Shown one piece after another: positions 25,291 to 33,172 of a stretch of 35,598 nt of DNA. The DNA comes from Microthrixaceae bacterium (GTDB lineage: Bacteria > Actinomycetota > Acidimicrobiia > Acidimicrobiales > Acidimicrobilacustridaceae). The DNA lies in assembly GCA_947449015.1 (NCBI GenBank), contig CANFQA010000025.1:1-35598 (forward strand). The letters run 5' to 3'. The notes below the pieces were generated by a model. The model made no database searches. It was not told the DNA's origin and saw only the letters and a list, made by a program, of their open reading frames with translations. The position numbers and the translations under genes are program-made. The stretch's first letter is position 1; each line of letters opens with the position of its first letter.

Positions 25291-25644
25291 ATGCCCACCT
25301 ACGAATATCGCTGCAAGGACTGCGGCCATGAGTTCGAAGCCCAGCAGGCTTTCTCTGACGATCCGCTCACCGAATGTCCGTCATGTCAGGGCGCTCTCAA
25401 AAAGAAGTTCGGCTCCGTCGGGATCTCCTTCAAGGGCAGCGGTTTCTACAAGAACGACAGCCGTGGATCCTCCCCAAGCTCCACAAGCACCTCCAGCACC
25501 GCTGGGGCCTCGACTTCGTCAGATGCAACAGGCGAGTCAACGAGTACTTCCGCGACTGCTCCGGCGACGCCGAGCACTCCGGCGCCTGCCGCTGCACCTG
25601 CACCGTCAGCGGCACCCTCATCGGCTCCGTCGACCGCAGTCTGA
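25291..25644 (+). CDS. FmdB-type zinc-ribbon protein, Ruc-like
   Basis: This 117-residue protein has an N-terminal zinc ribbon (residues 1-45) with CKDC at 8-11 and CPSC at 29-32, the typical FmdB/CxxC regulatory domain, then FGSVGISFKGSGFYKND. From residue 55 on it is low complexity (Ser/Thr, then Ala/Pro rich) and surely disordered. This layout and the position beside galU and moeA match Rv0991c of Mycobacterium tuberculosis, described as a redox-regulated chaperone with a disordered tail (Ruc). In M. tuberculosis a formyl-THF cycloligase gene lies between it and galU; none is seen here. Chaperone function is inferred from that match. GAGGA lies 6 nt before the ATG. Confidence 0.88.
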   Translation: MPTYEYRCKDCGHEFEAQQAFSDDPLTECPSCQGALKKKFGSVGISFKGSGFYKNDSRGSSPSSTSTSSTAGASTSSDATGESTSTSATAPATPSTPAPAAAPAPSAAPSSAPSTAV

Positions 25645-25727
25645 GCCAGACTGCCCTTCTCCGAACGGCACCTCCCGCCTAGGGTGCGACGCCTTCCCCG
25701 GATGTCCATCGAGGTCGGGAGGCGCAC

Positions 25728-26348
25728 ATGCGCACCAGACTCGCCCCTGCCATCGCGTTCGTCTCAGGTCTTCGGCGCTCTCGTCGTGCCCGCAACCTGA
25801 TAACGGTGTCACTCGCCATCGTTGCTGGGTCGGTGACCATCGGCGCACTGGCCAGTGCCACTGCGACTCGCAACACCTACGGCGAGCGACAGTCAATGCC
25901 GGTTGCCCGTCACGACCTTGAGGTCGGACACGTCATCGACGAGCGTGATGTTGTGTGGCGCACACTGCCGATCGCGCTCACTGCGGGATCAACAGTCGCC
26001 GAACCCGTCGGCCGAACAGTGATTGAGCCAGTGGTCGGCGGCGAAGTCCTGCTCACCCGACGTCTCTCCGGCTCGACGGACTTGGGGAGAGCGGGAGCAA
26101 TCCCCCGCACGAGCAGGGCGATCTCACTCGAACGGACCGAACTCACCCCACCACTTCGCCCCGGCGATGAGGTCGACCTGTTGACTGCCTCGTCAAGGTC
26201 AGGTGCTGCCGCCATTGCTCGAAGAGCCAGAGTCCTCGAAGTCAGCGACCGGGCCATCGTGGTGATCGTGGCCGAGTCAGAAACCTCGGCAGTGGCCCGT
26301 GCGGCGCTCGACGCCACAGTTCTGATCGCCCTGCGCGGACAGGAGTAG
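25728..26348 (+). CDS. SAF-domain membrane-anchored protein (CpaB/RcpC-like)
   Basis: This 206-residue protein has a basic N-terminus, one membrane helix at about 25-46 (LITVSLAIVAGSVTIGALAS) and an extracytoplasmic SAF domain at about 57-115 (MPVARHDLEVGHVIDERDVVWRT, then VGRTVIEPVVGGEVLLTRRL). A C-terminal segment (about 125-205) contains PPLRPGDEVDLLT, as in RcpC/CpaB pilus-assembly proteins. No other pilus gene is nearby, so a pilus role is unproven. GGGAGG lies 6 nt before the ATG. It follows the FmdB/Ruc-like gene by 83 bp on the same strand and is probably co-transcribed. Confidence 0.8.
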   Translation: MRTRLAPAIAFVSGLRRSRRARNLITVSLAIVAGSVTIGALASATATRNTYGERQSMPVARHDLEVGHVIDERDVVWRTLPIALTAGSTVAEPVGRTVIEPVVGGEVLLTRRLSGSTDLGRAGAIPRTSRAISLERTELTPPLRPGDEVDLLTASSRSGAAAIARRARVLEVSDRAIVVIVAESETSAVARAALDATVLIALRGQE

Positions 26349-26351
26349 TAT
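26346..26351 (+). promoter_or_regulatory. Leaderless-type -10 element for uppP
   Basis: TAGTAT overlaps the stop codon of the SAF gene and ends 6 nt before the GTG at 26358. It supports the long N-terminal form of UppP. Confidence 0.5.
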
Positions 26352-26357
26352 TTTTGC

Positions 26358-27395
26358 GTGTTAGCCCAGAGCGCCTCAGCCCCAACCAGTCGGTCATTCA
26401 TCGGACGCCTCGGTGTTGCAATTTGCATCAGCGCGCTGCTCGTTCTGGTCTCCATCACCTGGGGAGCGCACCGCGCCAGCGCCTCGGTCCCGGGGACGGA
26501 ACTCGCAAGTAAGGCCAAGCTCTCAAACGAACAGCAAGCCGCAGCCCACAACGAGATGACCGTGTGGAAGGCCGTCGTACTTGGTGTGGTTGAAGGCGTC
26601 ACCGAATACCTCCCGATCAGTTCCACAGGTCACCTCGTTGTCACCCAACGACTGCTCAATATCGGTAATGACTCCGCCACTAAAGATGCCGCCGACTCCT
26701 ATGCCATCGCCATCCAGTTCGGTGCCATTCTGGCTGTGCTCGTGCTGTACCGACGGCGAATCAAACTCATTTTTCGTGGTATCCGAGGTCGAAGCAAACG
26801 CGGAAGACGACTCGTCATCTCCCTCGTACTTGCTTTCCTGCCGGCGGTTGTCGTCGGTGTCGGTCTCGAAAAACCCATCAAGGCTCACTTGCTGAGTCCT
26901 CCCGCTGTCGTGGGCGCGTGGATCGTGGGAGGCATCGTCCTGCTCATCGTCGCTCCCCGCATCAAACCCGATCGTCCCGGTGTTTCGCTTACCACCATCG
27001 CCCCGAAACAGGCGCTCATCATCGGCGCTGCCCAGGTGCTCGCCATGTGGCCGGGCACGAGCCGGAGCCTGGTCACCATCCTCGCCGCACTGGCGGTGGG
27101 CACCACGCTGTCCGCGGCAGTGGAATTCAGTTTCCTGCTCGGACTGATGACCCTTGGGGCCGCCACGATCTACGAGACAGCGAAGAACGGTTCAACGGTT
27201 ATTGACGCCTACGGCATCGCGAGCCCGCTCATCGGTGTCGTTGTGGCTTTTGTGTCCGCTGCCGCCGCAATTCGTTGGATGGTCACCTGGTTGAAGACTC
27301 GCAGCCTCGCCATCTTCGGGTGGGAGCGCATTGTGGTCGCCATCATCACCATCGGTCTGCTGATCGCTGGCTCCATCTCCGCCTCAACTGTTTGA
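26358..27395 (+). CDS. uppP: Undecaprenyl-diphosphatase with N-terminal extension
   Basis: UppP (BacA) dephosphorylates undecaprenyl diphosphate in the membrane, recycling the lipid carrier for peptidoglycan and other envelope polymers. The core starts at residue 67 and carries VVEGVTEYLPISSTGHL with catalytic Glu79 and Glu83 equivalents, and PGTSRSLVTI with the conserved Ser and Arg, in a multi-helix membrane protein. The 345-residue chain exceeds the usual 265-280 by about 65 residues: the extra N-terminus has a signal-peptide-like helix (about 17-37) ending HRASAS and a polar linker. The long form is supported by a -10-like TAGTAT 6 nt before GTG 26358; ATG 26556 would give the standard length but has a poor ribosome site. 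Confidence 0.93.
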   Translation: MLAQSASAPTSRSFIGRLGVAICISALLVLVSITWGAHRASASVPGTELASKAKLSNEQQAAAHNEMTVWKAVVLGVVEGVTEYLPISSTGHLVVTQRLLNIGNDSATKDAADSYAIAIQFGAILAVLVLYRRRIKLIFRGIRGRSKRGRRLVISLVLAFLPAVVVGVGLEKPIKAHLLSPPAVVGAWIVGGIVLLIVAPRIKPDRPGVSLTTIAPKQALIIGAAQVLAMWPGTSRSLVTILAALAVGTTLSAAVEFSFLLGLMTLGAATIYETAKNGSTVIDAYGIASPLIGVVVAFVSAAAAIRWMVTWLKTRSLAIFGWERIVVAIITIGLLIAGSISASTV

Positions 27396-27427
27396 TCGCG
27401 CGCGTTCGTCGAACGCCGCAGCAATCA
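27393..27427. terminator. Convergent hairpin between uppP and tldE
   Basis: An inner symmetric element, GCGTTCG (27402-27408) and CGAACGC (27410-27416), lies inside outer arms TGATCGC (27393-27399) and GCAATCA (27421-27427), which pair with one mismatch. The outer arms include the stop codons of both convergent genes. Confidence 0.45.
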
Positions 27428-28801
27428 GATCCCGCTGAGGGCGACGTCGCCAATAACGAGCGTCGGACACCCAGTGCCTCCCGGAAGCCATTCCACATCG
27501 GCTCCTACCGCCAAGATGTCGAGCAGCATTCGCTGCAGCGTCGAGGCGATCGTGACTTCGCGAACAGGTTCAGCAAATGCCCCGTTGCGTATCATGAGAC
27601 CCTCGACGCCCACAGAGATATCGCCGCTCACCGCGTTGACCCCTGAATGAAGTCCGGTCATCGACTGCACGTAGACGCCGTCGTCAATCGTGGACAGAAG
27701 ATCATCGAAACTTCCCGTGCCGGGAGAGACCGAAAGCGCCTGACAACCAACCGAAGGCGTGGAGGACACGCCGCGTACCGCGGAACCGGTGCTCGGCAGT
27801 CCCGCTCGCCGGCCGCTGGCTGAGTCATACAGGAATCCCTGCAACACACCATCGACCACAAGGGGGTTCCGACGGCAAGCCAGCCCTTCACCATCGAAAC
27901 TATCGGCAGCATATGAACGATGATCGGTGGGATCGTCCACAAGTGTGAGCGCGCTTGTCGCAATACTCTCGCCAACGCGATCGGCAAAAGGAGACCTTCC
28001 CTTGAGGACGCGGTCGCCGGTGAGCGTGGACCCAAGGATGCCCATGATGGTGGAAGCCACGCGTGGTTCGAGCAGCACTGCGAGCCTTCGTGAAGTTGCC
28101 GGACGGGCGCCGAACAGGCGCGTGGACCGCAGGACCGCGTCGTTGGCAGCTTCGGCGAGATCGAGCTGGTCGGGTGAAAACCCAACGGTGGAACCGGCGC
28201 CGGTGTAGGTCTCATCACCATCGGTGGCAAGTGCAAGTGCGCTCATGGAACACCATGCGCCGCGACCGGACCCGGCGATCCCGGTGCTGGTCGCCACCGC
28301 AAATCGACCTGAGGAGTCTGAGAAGCTGGCGACACGAACGCCGGTAATGCGGGGATCGCCGGCGAGCACCATGCGTTCCAGTTCGAGGGCGAGCTCAATT
28401 TTGCGAGACGCAGGTAGAGCAGCGACGGCGGGATCGAAGGCATCGAACGGAACCGGCGCTACGCCATCAGGTTCGGCCAAACCCACCCACGGATCAGGTT
28501 CAGCGAATGCGGCGTTGTCGCGAGCTTCACGCAGTGCATCGGCAACGACCTCGGGGTCGAGACTCCCCGCCCACGCGAACCCTTGCCGGTGATCGTGAAC
28601 AACTCGCACACCGATACCCGCCGATGTGGCAGAGGTAAACGATTCAATGTCGTGGCCGTGTGCACGAACGGTCGTGTAGGTACTGCGGGAGACGAACGCT
28701 TCGACCTGCTCTCCCGACTTGGCTCGATCAGCGACCTCGACTGCGATGCGCTGGAGCGACGAGCACTCTTCATCGGGAGCGCCGGAGTTTGCTGCGCTCA
28801 T
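27425..28801 (-). CDS. TldE/PmbA-family protein, second copy
   Basis: This 458-residue protein belongs to the TldE/PmbA half of the TldD-TldE protease, which degrades unfolded peptides and matures some modified peptides (microcin B17 in E. coli). It lacks the HExxxH zinc motif, as TldE proteins do. Family segments seen are GIGVRVVHDHRQGFAWAGSL (about 65-84), RVASTIMGILGSTLTGD and the C-terminal GLHSGVNAVSGDISVGVEG with EVTIASTLQRML. It is last in a three-gene operon and overlaps the middle gene as ATGA. The middle gene encodes a homologue of the same type, so this organism has two TldE partners for one TldD. Confidence 0.9.
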   Translation of the reverse strand: MSAANSGAPDEECSSLQRIAVEVADRAKSGEQVEAFVSRSTYTTVRAHGHDIESFTSATSAGIGVRVVHDHRQGFAWAGSLDPEVVADALREARDNAAFAEPDPWVGLAEPDGVAPVPFDAFDPAVAALPASRKIELALELERMVLAGDPRITGVRVASFSDSSGRFAVATSTGIAGSGRGAWCSMSALALATDGDETYTGAGSTVGFSPDQLDLAEAANDAVLRSTRLFGARPATSRRLAVLLEPRVASTIMGILGSTLTGDRVLKGRSPFADRVGESIATSALTLVDDPTDHRSYAADSFDGEGLACRRNPLVVDGVLQGFLYDSASGRRAGLPSTGSAVRGVSSTPSVGCQALSVSPGTGSFDDLLSTIDDGVYVQSMTGLHSGVNAVSGDISVGVEGLMIRNGAFAEPVREVTIASTLQRMLLDILAVGADVEWLPGGTGCPTLVIGDVALSGI

Positions 28802-30141
28802 GAACCGGAGATGGTGAGATCGTCGACCACAAGGGTGACGCCTGCTGCGCTCATCGGCAGGAACTGCAGGTCTGAACCAACAGCTCGCACATCTTGGAGC
28901 ATCTTCTGAAGTGTCGACGCGATCGTGAACTCACGAACCGGCTCGGCGAGTTCGCCATTGCGGATGCGTATACCTTCGGCGCCGGTGGAGAAGTCACCAC
29001 TGACCGGGTTGACCCCGGAATGAAGACCAGAAACCTCCTGGACCAAGACGCCATCGGTGATGCCAGCAACCATCGATGCCGGATCAGAGGTTCCGGGTAG
29101 CAAAGAGACCGCGAGGCAGCCGACGTCAGGCGTGCTTTTGAATCCGCGCACTGCGTTGCCGGTACTGACCGTGCCAGCCCGACGAGCCGAATGGGCGTTG
29201 TGCACGAACTTCTTGAGCACGCCATTGTCGATAAGCACATTTCGGCGTGCCGCCAACCCTTCGCCATCAGCATCGGTGGCAGTGAAGGCACGGGTGTCAG
29301 TGGGATCGTCGACCAAGGTGAGTAGCGAAGACGCCACAACCTCACCCATCCGATCGGCGAACAGCGATCGGCCCTTGAGGACCGCATCGCCATTGAGCGT
29401 GTAGCCAATAAGACCGAGGAACTGCGCAGTGACCCATGGGTCGAGCACAACGGTGAGACGCCCGCTGGTGGGCTGCACCGCTCCGAGCATTCGGGTTGCT
29501 CGTTGCGCGGCCTCATCTGCGGCGCGGAGCGGGTTGAGCTCGGACGGTTCACGTCCGACGGAAAACCCGAACCCCGTCTGCACTTCATCGCCCTCGGTAG
29601 CCAAGGCATAGGTGGCGACGTAACAGTTGGACTCACGGCCCGAAGACCGGATGCCAGTGGACGATGCCACTGCTGACTCGGAGATCGAATCGGCATACTC
29701 CGCTGATTCGATCCCCGAGATGCGTCGATCGGCAGCGAGCACCGCTCGCTCCATCTCAATAGCGAGCGCAACTTTGTCCTCAGCGCTGAACGAGTCGAGG
29801 GCAGACCGATAAAGATCTATCTGCGGGAGCGCAACGCCATCAGGTTCGGCCAAACCAGCGAATTCATCGAAGGTGGCGAAACCAGCATTGTCACGCGCAT
29901 CAGCGAGCGTTTCGGCAATGACGCGTTCATCAAGGCTGCCGGCATACGCGAACCCTTGCCGGCCATCAATGACCACACGGATACCGACCCCTTGTGCCTG
30001 CGCCGATGACAACGACTCGACCTCGCCGCCGTAGACCCTGATCTCGGTGTCAGTGCCACGTACCACCACAGCCTCGACCTGTTCGCCGGGTCGGGCCATA
30101 GCCACGACGCGGTCAGCAACTGACAGAAGTTCGTCGCTCAT
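28798..30141 (-). CDS. TldE/PmbA-family protein, first copy
   Basis: This 447-residue TldE/PmbA protein has GVGIRVVIDGRQGFAYAGSLDE (about 46-67), WVTAQFLGLIGYTLNGDAVLKGRS, and GLHSGVNPVSGDFSTGAEGIRIRNG with EFTIASTLQKML at the C-terminus. No HExxxH motif is present, so it should serve as the non-catalytic partner of TldD. Its start overlaps the tldD stop as ATGA, and its stop overlaps the second tldE start in the same way, which implies tight translational coupling. It is clearly homologous to the downstream copy across the full length but well diverged, so the duplication is old. Confidence 0.92.
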   Translation of the reverse strand: MSDELLSVADRVVAMARPGEQVEAVVVRGTDTEIRVYGGEVESLSSAQAQGVGIRVVIDGRQGFAYAGSLDERVIAETLADARDNAGFATFDEFAGLAEPDGVALPQIDLYRSALDSFSAEDKVALAIEMERAVLAADRRISGIESAEYADSISESAVASSTGIRSSGRESNCYVATYALATEGDEVQTGFGFSVGREPSELNPLRAADEAAQRATRMLGAVQPTSGRLTVVLDPWVTAQFLGLIGYTLNGDAVLKGRSLFADRMGEVVASSLLTLVDDPTDTRAFTATDADGEGLAARRNVLIDNGVLKKFVHNAHSARRAGTVSTGNAVRGFKSTPDVGCLAVSLLPGTSDPASMVAGITDGVLVQEVSGLHSGVNPVSGDFSTGAEGIRIRNGELAEPVREFTIASTLQKMLQDVRAVGSDLQFLPMSAAGVTLVVDDLTISGS

Positions 30142-31529
30142 GCGGCGGTGCCACCGATGGTGAGCGAGGAGACCCGAAGTGTGGGAACGCCGTCACCGAC
30201 CGGCACGCCCTGTCCGTCCTTGCCACAGGTTCCTGGAGGACCCATGGCGAAGTCGTTACCGAGTGCGTCGATGCGTTGGAGAACCTCGGGGCCGTTACCG
30301 ATGAGGTTGCCTTCGCGCAGCGGCTCGGTGACCTCACCGTTCTCAATGAGATAGGCCTCAGTCATTCCGAAGACGAAGTCGCCGGTAGCGGTGTTGACCT
30401 GGCCGCCGCCGAGATGCTTCACGTAGACGCCCTTGTCGGTAGAAGCGATAATCGCCTCGGGCTCTTCGGTTCCGGCCAAGAGATAGGTATTTGTCATGCG
30501 GACCATCGGGAGGTGCTGATAACTCTGGCGACGGCCATTGCCGGAACTCGCTCGGCCCTGTTTGCGAGCACGCAACTGATCCCACATGTAGTCGGTGAGG
30601 ATGCCGTCTTCGATCAGCACGTTGCGCTGCGCCGGATTGCCCTCATCGTCGATGGCAATGTTGCCCCATTCGCGAGCCATGGTTCCGTCGTCGACCACGG
30701 TGACGCCAGCGCTGGCCACCCGCTGGCCGACACGACCGGCGAACACCGATGCGCCCTTGGTGACCAGATCGGCCTCGAGGCCATGACCGCAGGCCTCGTG
30801 GAACAACACGCCGCCGCCGCCGCTACCAATGACGACGGGCATCTGACCACTGGGTGCGGGTCGTGCAGCGAGCTTGGTAATAGCCCGGCCAGCAGCACGG
30901 CGGGCGAGTTCATCAATGTCGTACCGGTCGAACAATTCGAAACCAATGGTGTGTCCGATGCTCTCGCGACCGGTCTGCATGCCCGTGTCTCCGGAGGCGA
31001 CACAACTGACAGCGAAAAATGTCCGCACGGTTTCGTCCTCGGCGAACAAACCATCAGAGTTGGCCACGAGAATTTTGCGCAGTGAATCGCCGTAGTTCAC
31101 CGAGACCTGACGAATGGCACCATCCACCGACCGAGCGATTTCGTCGGCCTGCGTGAGAAGTGCGACCTTGCGAGCTTTCGGCACATCAGTGGGTGCGAGC
31201 TCGATGTCGTAACCACGACTGGAAGCAGAACGGGTAAGCGCCACGGTGCGCACGCCACCGCCACCGCCCCGGGCCGCAGCGGCCGCCGCTTCAGCAGCAG
31301 CAAGAAGCCCCGTCTCGGTCAGATCAGCGGTGTGAGCGAAACCTGTTGTGTCGCCCACAACAACGCGAATACCTGCGCCGCGGTCACGACCTGAGGTGAG
31401 TTCTTCGACCCGACCATCGTCAAGTAGCGCGGAAGAACTCCGTCGATCCTCGGCAAACACCTCGGCAAACTCACCACCCGTGCGCAGGGCAGAACCCAGA
31501 ACTCGCTCCAACACCGATGCATCGATCAT
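30138..31529 (-). CDS. tldD: TldD metalloprotease subunit
   Basis: TldD is the zinc-bearing subunit of the TldD-TldE heterodimeric protease in the cytoplasm. The 463-residue protein has HEACGHG with His244, Glu245 and His249 (HExxxH) and a late GTCGKDGQ segment whose Cys matches the third zinc ligand of E. coli TldD. It also shows GAGIRVVVGDTTGFAHTADL near residue 51. I chose ATG 31529, which gives the normal N-terminus and has GGAGG 10 nt upstream; the frame stays open to 31682 and would overlap the divergent thioesterase. It is the first gene of the tldD-tldE-tldE operon. No modified-peptide precursor gene was found next to it. Confidence 0.95.
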   Translation of the reverse strand: MIDASVLERVLGSALRTGGEFAEVFAEDRRSSSALLDDGRVEELTSGRDRGAGIRVVVGDTTGFAHTADLTETGLLAAAEAAAAAARGGGGGVRTVALTRSASSRGYDIELAPTDVPKARKVALLTQADEIARSVDGAIRQVSVNYGDSLRKILVANSDGLFAEDETVRTFFAVSCVASGDTGMQTGRESIGHTIGFELFDRYDIDELARRAAGRAITKLAARPAPSGQMPVVIGSGGGGVLFHEACGHGLEADLVTKGASVFAGRVGQRVASAGVTVVDDGTMAREWGNIAIDDEGNPAQRNVLIEDGILTDYMWDQLRARKQGRASSGNGRRQSYQHLPMVRMTNTYLLAGTEEPEAIIASTDKGVYVKHLGGGQVNTATGDFVFGMTEAYLIENGEVTEPLREGNLIGNGPEVLQRIDALGNDFAMGPPGTCGKDGQGVPVGDGVPTLRVSSLTIGGTAA

Positions 31530-31597
31530 GTTCGCTGTGCCTCCCGGCTTTCGTGCCCTGCGGTCGGGACGGGTTGGCCGTGCCCCGACAGGAGCCG

Positions 31598-31603
31598 TAG
31601 CGT
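31598..31603 (+). promoter_or_regulatory. Leaderless-type -10 element for the thioesterase
   Basis: TAGCGT ends 7 nt before the ATG at 31611. Confidence 0.5.
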
Positions 31604-31610
31604 ACCGGTC

Positions 31611-31997
31611 ATGTCCCCGATCGCTGGTTCGAGCGCCTCTGTCGAGTTGCTGGTCACCGATGCCGACACCGCGATCGCCCACCGCTCCGGTTCAGTTCCT
31701 GTACTGGCCACCCCGCGAGTCATCGCGCTCTGCGAGCAAGCAGCCTTTTCCGCAGTCGCGGACCAGCTCGCAGCTGGCCAGACCACTGTGAGCATGAAGG
31801 TGCAGATCGACCATTTGGCTCCCTCAGCCATTGGCCAGAGCGTCACAGCAGAGGCCACCGTTGAGAAGGTGCAGGGACGTCGCATCATGTTCACTGTGTC
31901 GGTCCACGATGATCACGGTTTGATCGCAGTTGGGCGGGTCACTCGGGTTGTGGTTGATGCTGAGGAATTCCTCGCCAAGGCCCATCAGACTGATTGA
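31611..31997 (+). CDS. FlK-like hot-dog thioesterase
   Basis: This 128-residue single hot-dog-fold protein resembles fluoroacetyl-CoA thioesterase FlK and its many housekeeping relatives. PVLATPRVIALCEQAA contains Thr34 and Glu42, and VQIDHLAPSAIGQSV contains His68; their spacing equals that of the FlK catalytic residues Thr42, Glu50 and His76. It probably hydrolyses a short acyl-CoA or removes a toxic thioester; fluoroacetate resistance cannot be concluded. It is divergent from tldD across 81 bp and starts next to a -10-like TAGCGT. A membrane-protein gene follows 62 bp later on the same strand. Confidence 0.88.
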   Translation: MSPIAGSSASVELLVTDADTAIAHRSGSVPVLATPRVIALCEQAAFSAVADQLAAGQTTVSMKVQIDHLAPSAIGQSVTAEATVEKVQGRRIMFTVSVHDDHGLIAVGRVTRVVVDAEEFLAKAHQTD

Positions 31998-32047
31998 GCA
32001 TTCCTCACGGGGAATCAGCTCACCGCCCGTTGAGTGACAGGGCTTCG

Positions 32048-32053
32048 TAGACT
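32048..32053 (+). promoter_or_regulatory. Leaderless-type -10 element for the flippase-like gene
   Basis: TAGACT ends 6 nt before ATG 32060. It favours that ATG over the GTG codon just before it. Confidence 0.5.
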
Positions 32054-32059
32054 CCAGTG

Positions 32060-33043
32060 ATGGCAGCCGGTGAGAAGCGACGTCGATGGGCCCTTCCGGC
32101 CCGCATCGTCATCAGTCTTTTCATGCTCGCCGTGCTCTACACACGCTTCCCGGAACTGTCATGGTCCGAAGTCATGCCCGTCTGGACGCTCTCAACCGCA
32201 GAGTGGCTCCTCGGGGCGGTTCTTCTCACGCTCATTGCCATGGTGCTGTCGGCATTGCGATGGCAGCAGGTACTGAAGGCCATGGATCTTCCAACAAGTC
32301 TTCGAACTCTTGTGCCGCTTGCATTCGCAGGCCAGTTCGTCTCAAACGTTCTCCCCACAACCATCGGTGGCGATGTGCTGCGCGTGTCGAGACTCTCCAA
32401 GGAGAACGGCGATTCTGCGGAAACCTTTGCGTCTGTGGTGCTCGAACGTCTCAGCGGATGGCTTGTGCTGCCGCTCATCACGTTCTTCGGACTCATCATT
32501 AATCCCGATCTTCGTCATCAAGGCGACGCGACCCTTTTCGCAGTACTCATCTCAGCCGTAACGCTCGTCGGACTGGTCGTGATCATCGGCGTGGCTGACC
32601 ACCCACGTCTCGGCGGGCGGTTCGCATCGCGAGAGGGCTGGGCCCGATTCGTCGGCGCCGTGCACCTTGGCGTGACCCGAATGCGCTCACATCCCGCAGC
32701 GACGGTTGGCATCGTGCTCGCCGGGCTGCTCTATCAACTCGTGTTATGCGTCGCTGCCCTGATGGTCGCCGCTGCACTCGGGTTCGGCTGGCTGGGAATG
32801 ACTCCCCTGCTGGCGTTCTTCCCGGCAGTGCTCATTGCCCAGGTTCTCCCCATTGGCATCGCCGGTTTAGGCGTCCGCGAAGGCGCATTCGTGTTGTTCC
32901 TCACCCCCCTCGGCGTCCCCGCCGAGCAGGCCATTGCGCTTGGGTTAGTGCTTTACGCCGTGAATCTCGTGGTCAGCCTCGCCGGAGCCCCTTCGTTTGC
33001 TCTCGGGAGTCGCCGGCGCCCGGTTCAGGACCCGGCGGTCTAA
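32060..33043 (+). CDS. LPG-synthase-type transmembrane (flippase-like) protein
   Basis: This 327-residue inner-membrane protein belongs to the family with a lysylphosphatidylglycerol-synthase-type membrane domain (UPF0104). It has about eight hydrophobic helices, the first at 12-28. Family marks are SALRWQQVLKAM (about 64-75), GQFVSNVLPTTIGGDVLRVSRL (about 90-111), ASVVLERLSGWL (about 124-135) and the late PIGIAGLGVREGAFV motif. There is no C-terminal aminoacyl-transferase domain, so it should not make lysyl-PG; members are thought to move lipids or glycolipids. A -10-like TAGACT lies 6 nt before ATG 32060. Downstream is dxs at 129 bp. Confidence 0.9.
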   Translation: MAAGEKRRRWALPARIVISLFMLAVLYTRFPELSWSEVMPVWTLSTAEWLLGAVLLTLIAMVLSALRWQQVLKAMDLPTSLRTLVPLAFAGQFVSNVLPTTIGGDVLRVSRLSKENGDSAETFASVVLERLSGWLVLPLITFFGLIINPDLRHQGDATLFAVLISAVTLVGLVVIIGVADHPRLGGRFASREGWARFVGAVHLGVTRMRSHPAATVGIVLAGLLYQLVLCVAALMVAAALGFGWLGMTPLLAFFPAVLIAQVLPIGIAGLGVREGAFVLFLTPLGVPAEQAIALGLVLYAVNLVVSLAGAPSFALGSRRRPVQDPAV

Positions 33044-33172
33044 TTCCTCTGCGCTTCGTGGCTCGATCGATGAGCCCCTTTGCGAACTCCCTGAAGAGCC
33101 GAACTGCGATACGCCAGTTACCCACCGGAGGCGGTACCGTTCGGACGTCCCCGTGAAGGAATTCGCCTGCGC

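Noticed and set aside
27425-31529. A modified-peptide (RiPP) cluster around the tldD/tldE operon.
   Set aside because: No precursor peptide, cyclodehydratase or transporter gene is seen on either side.
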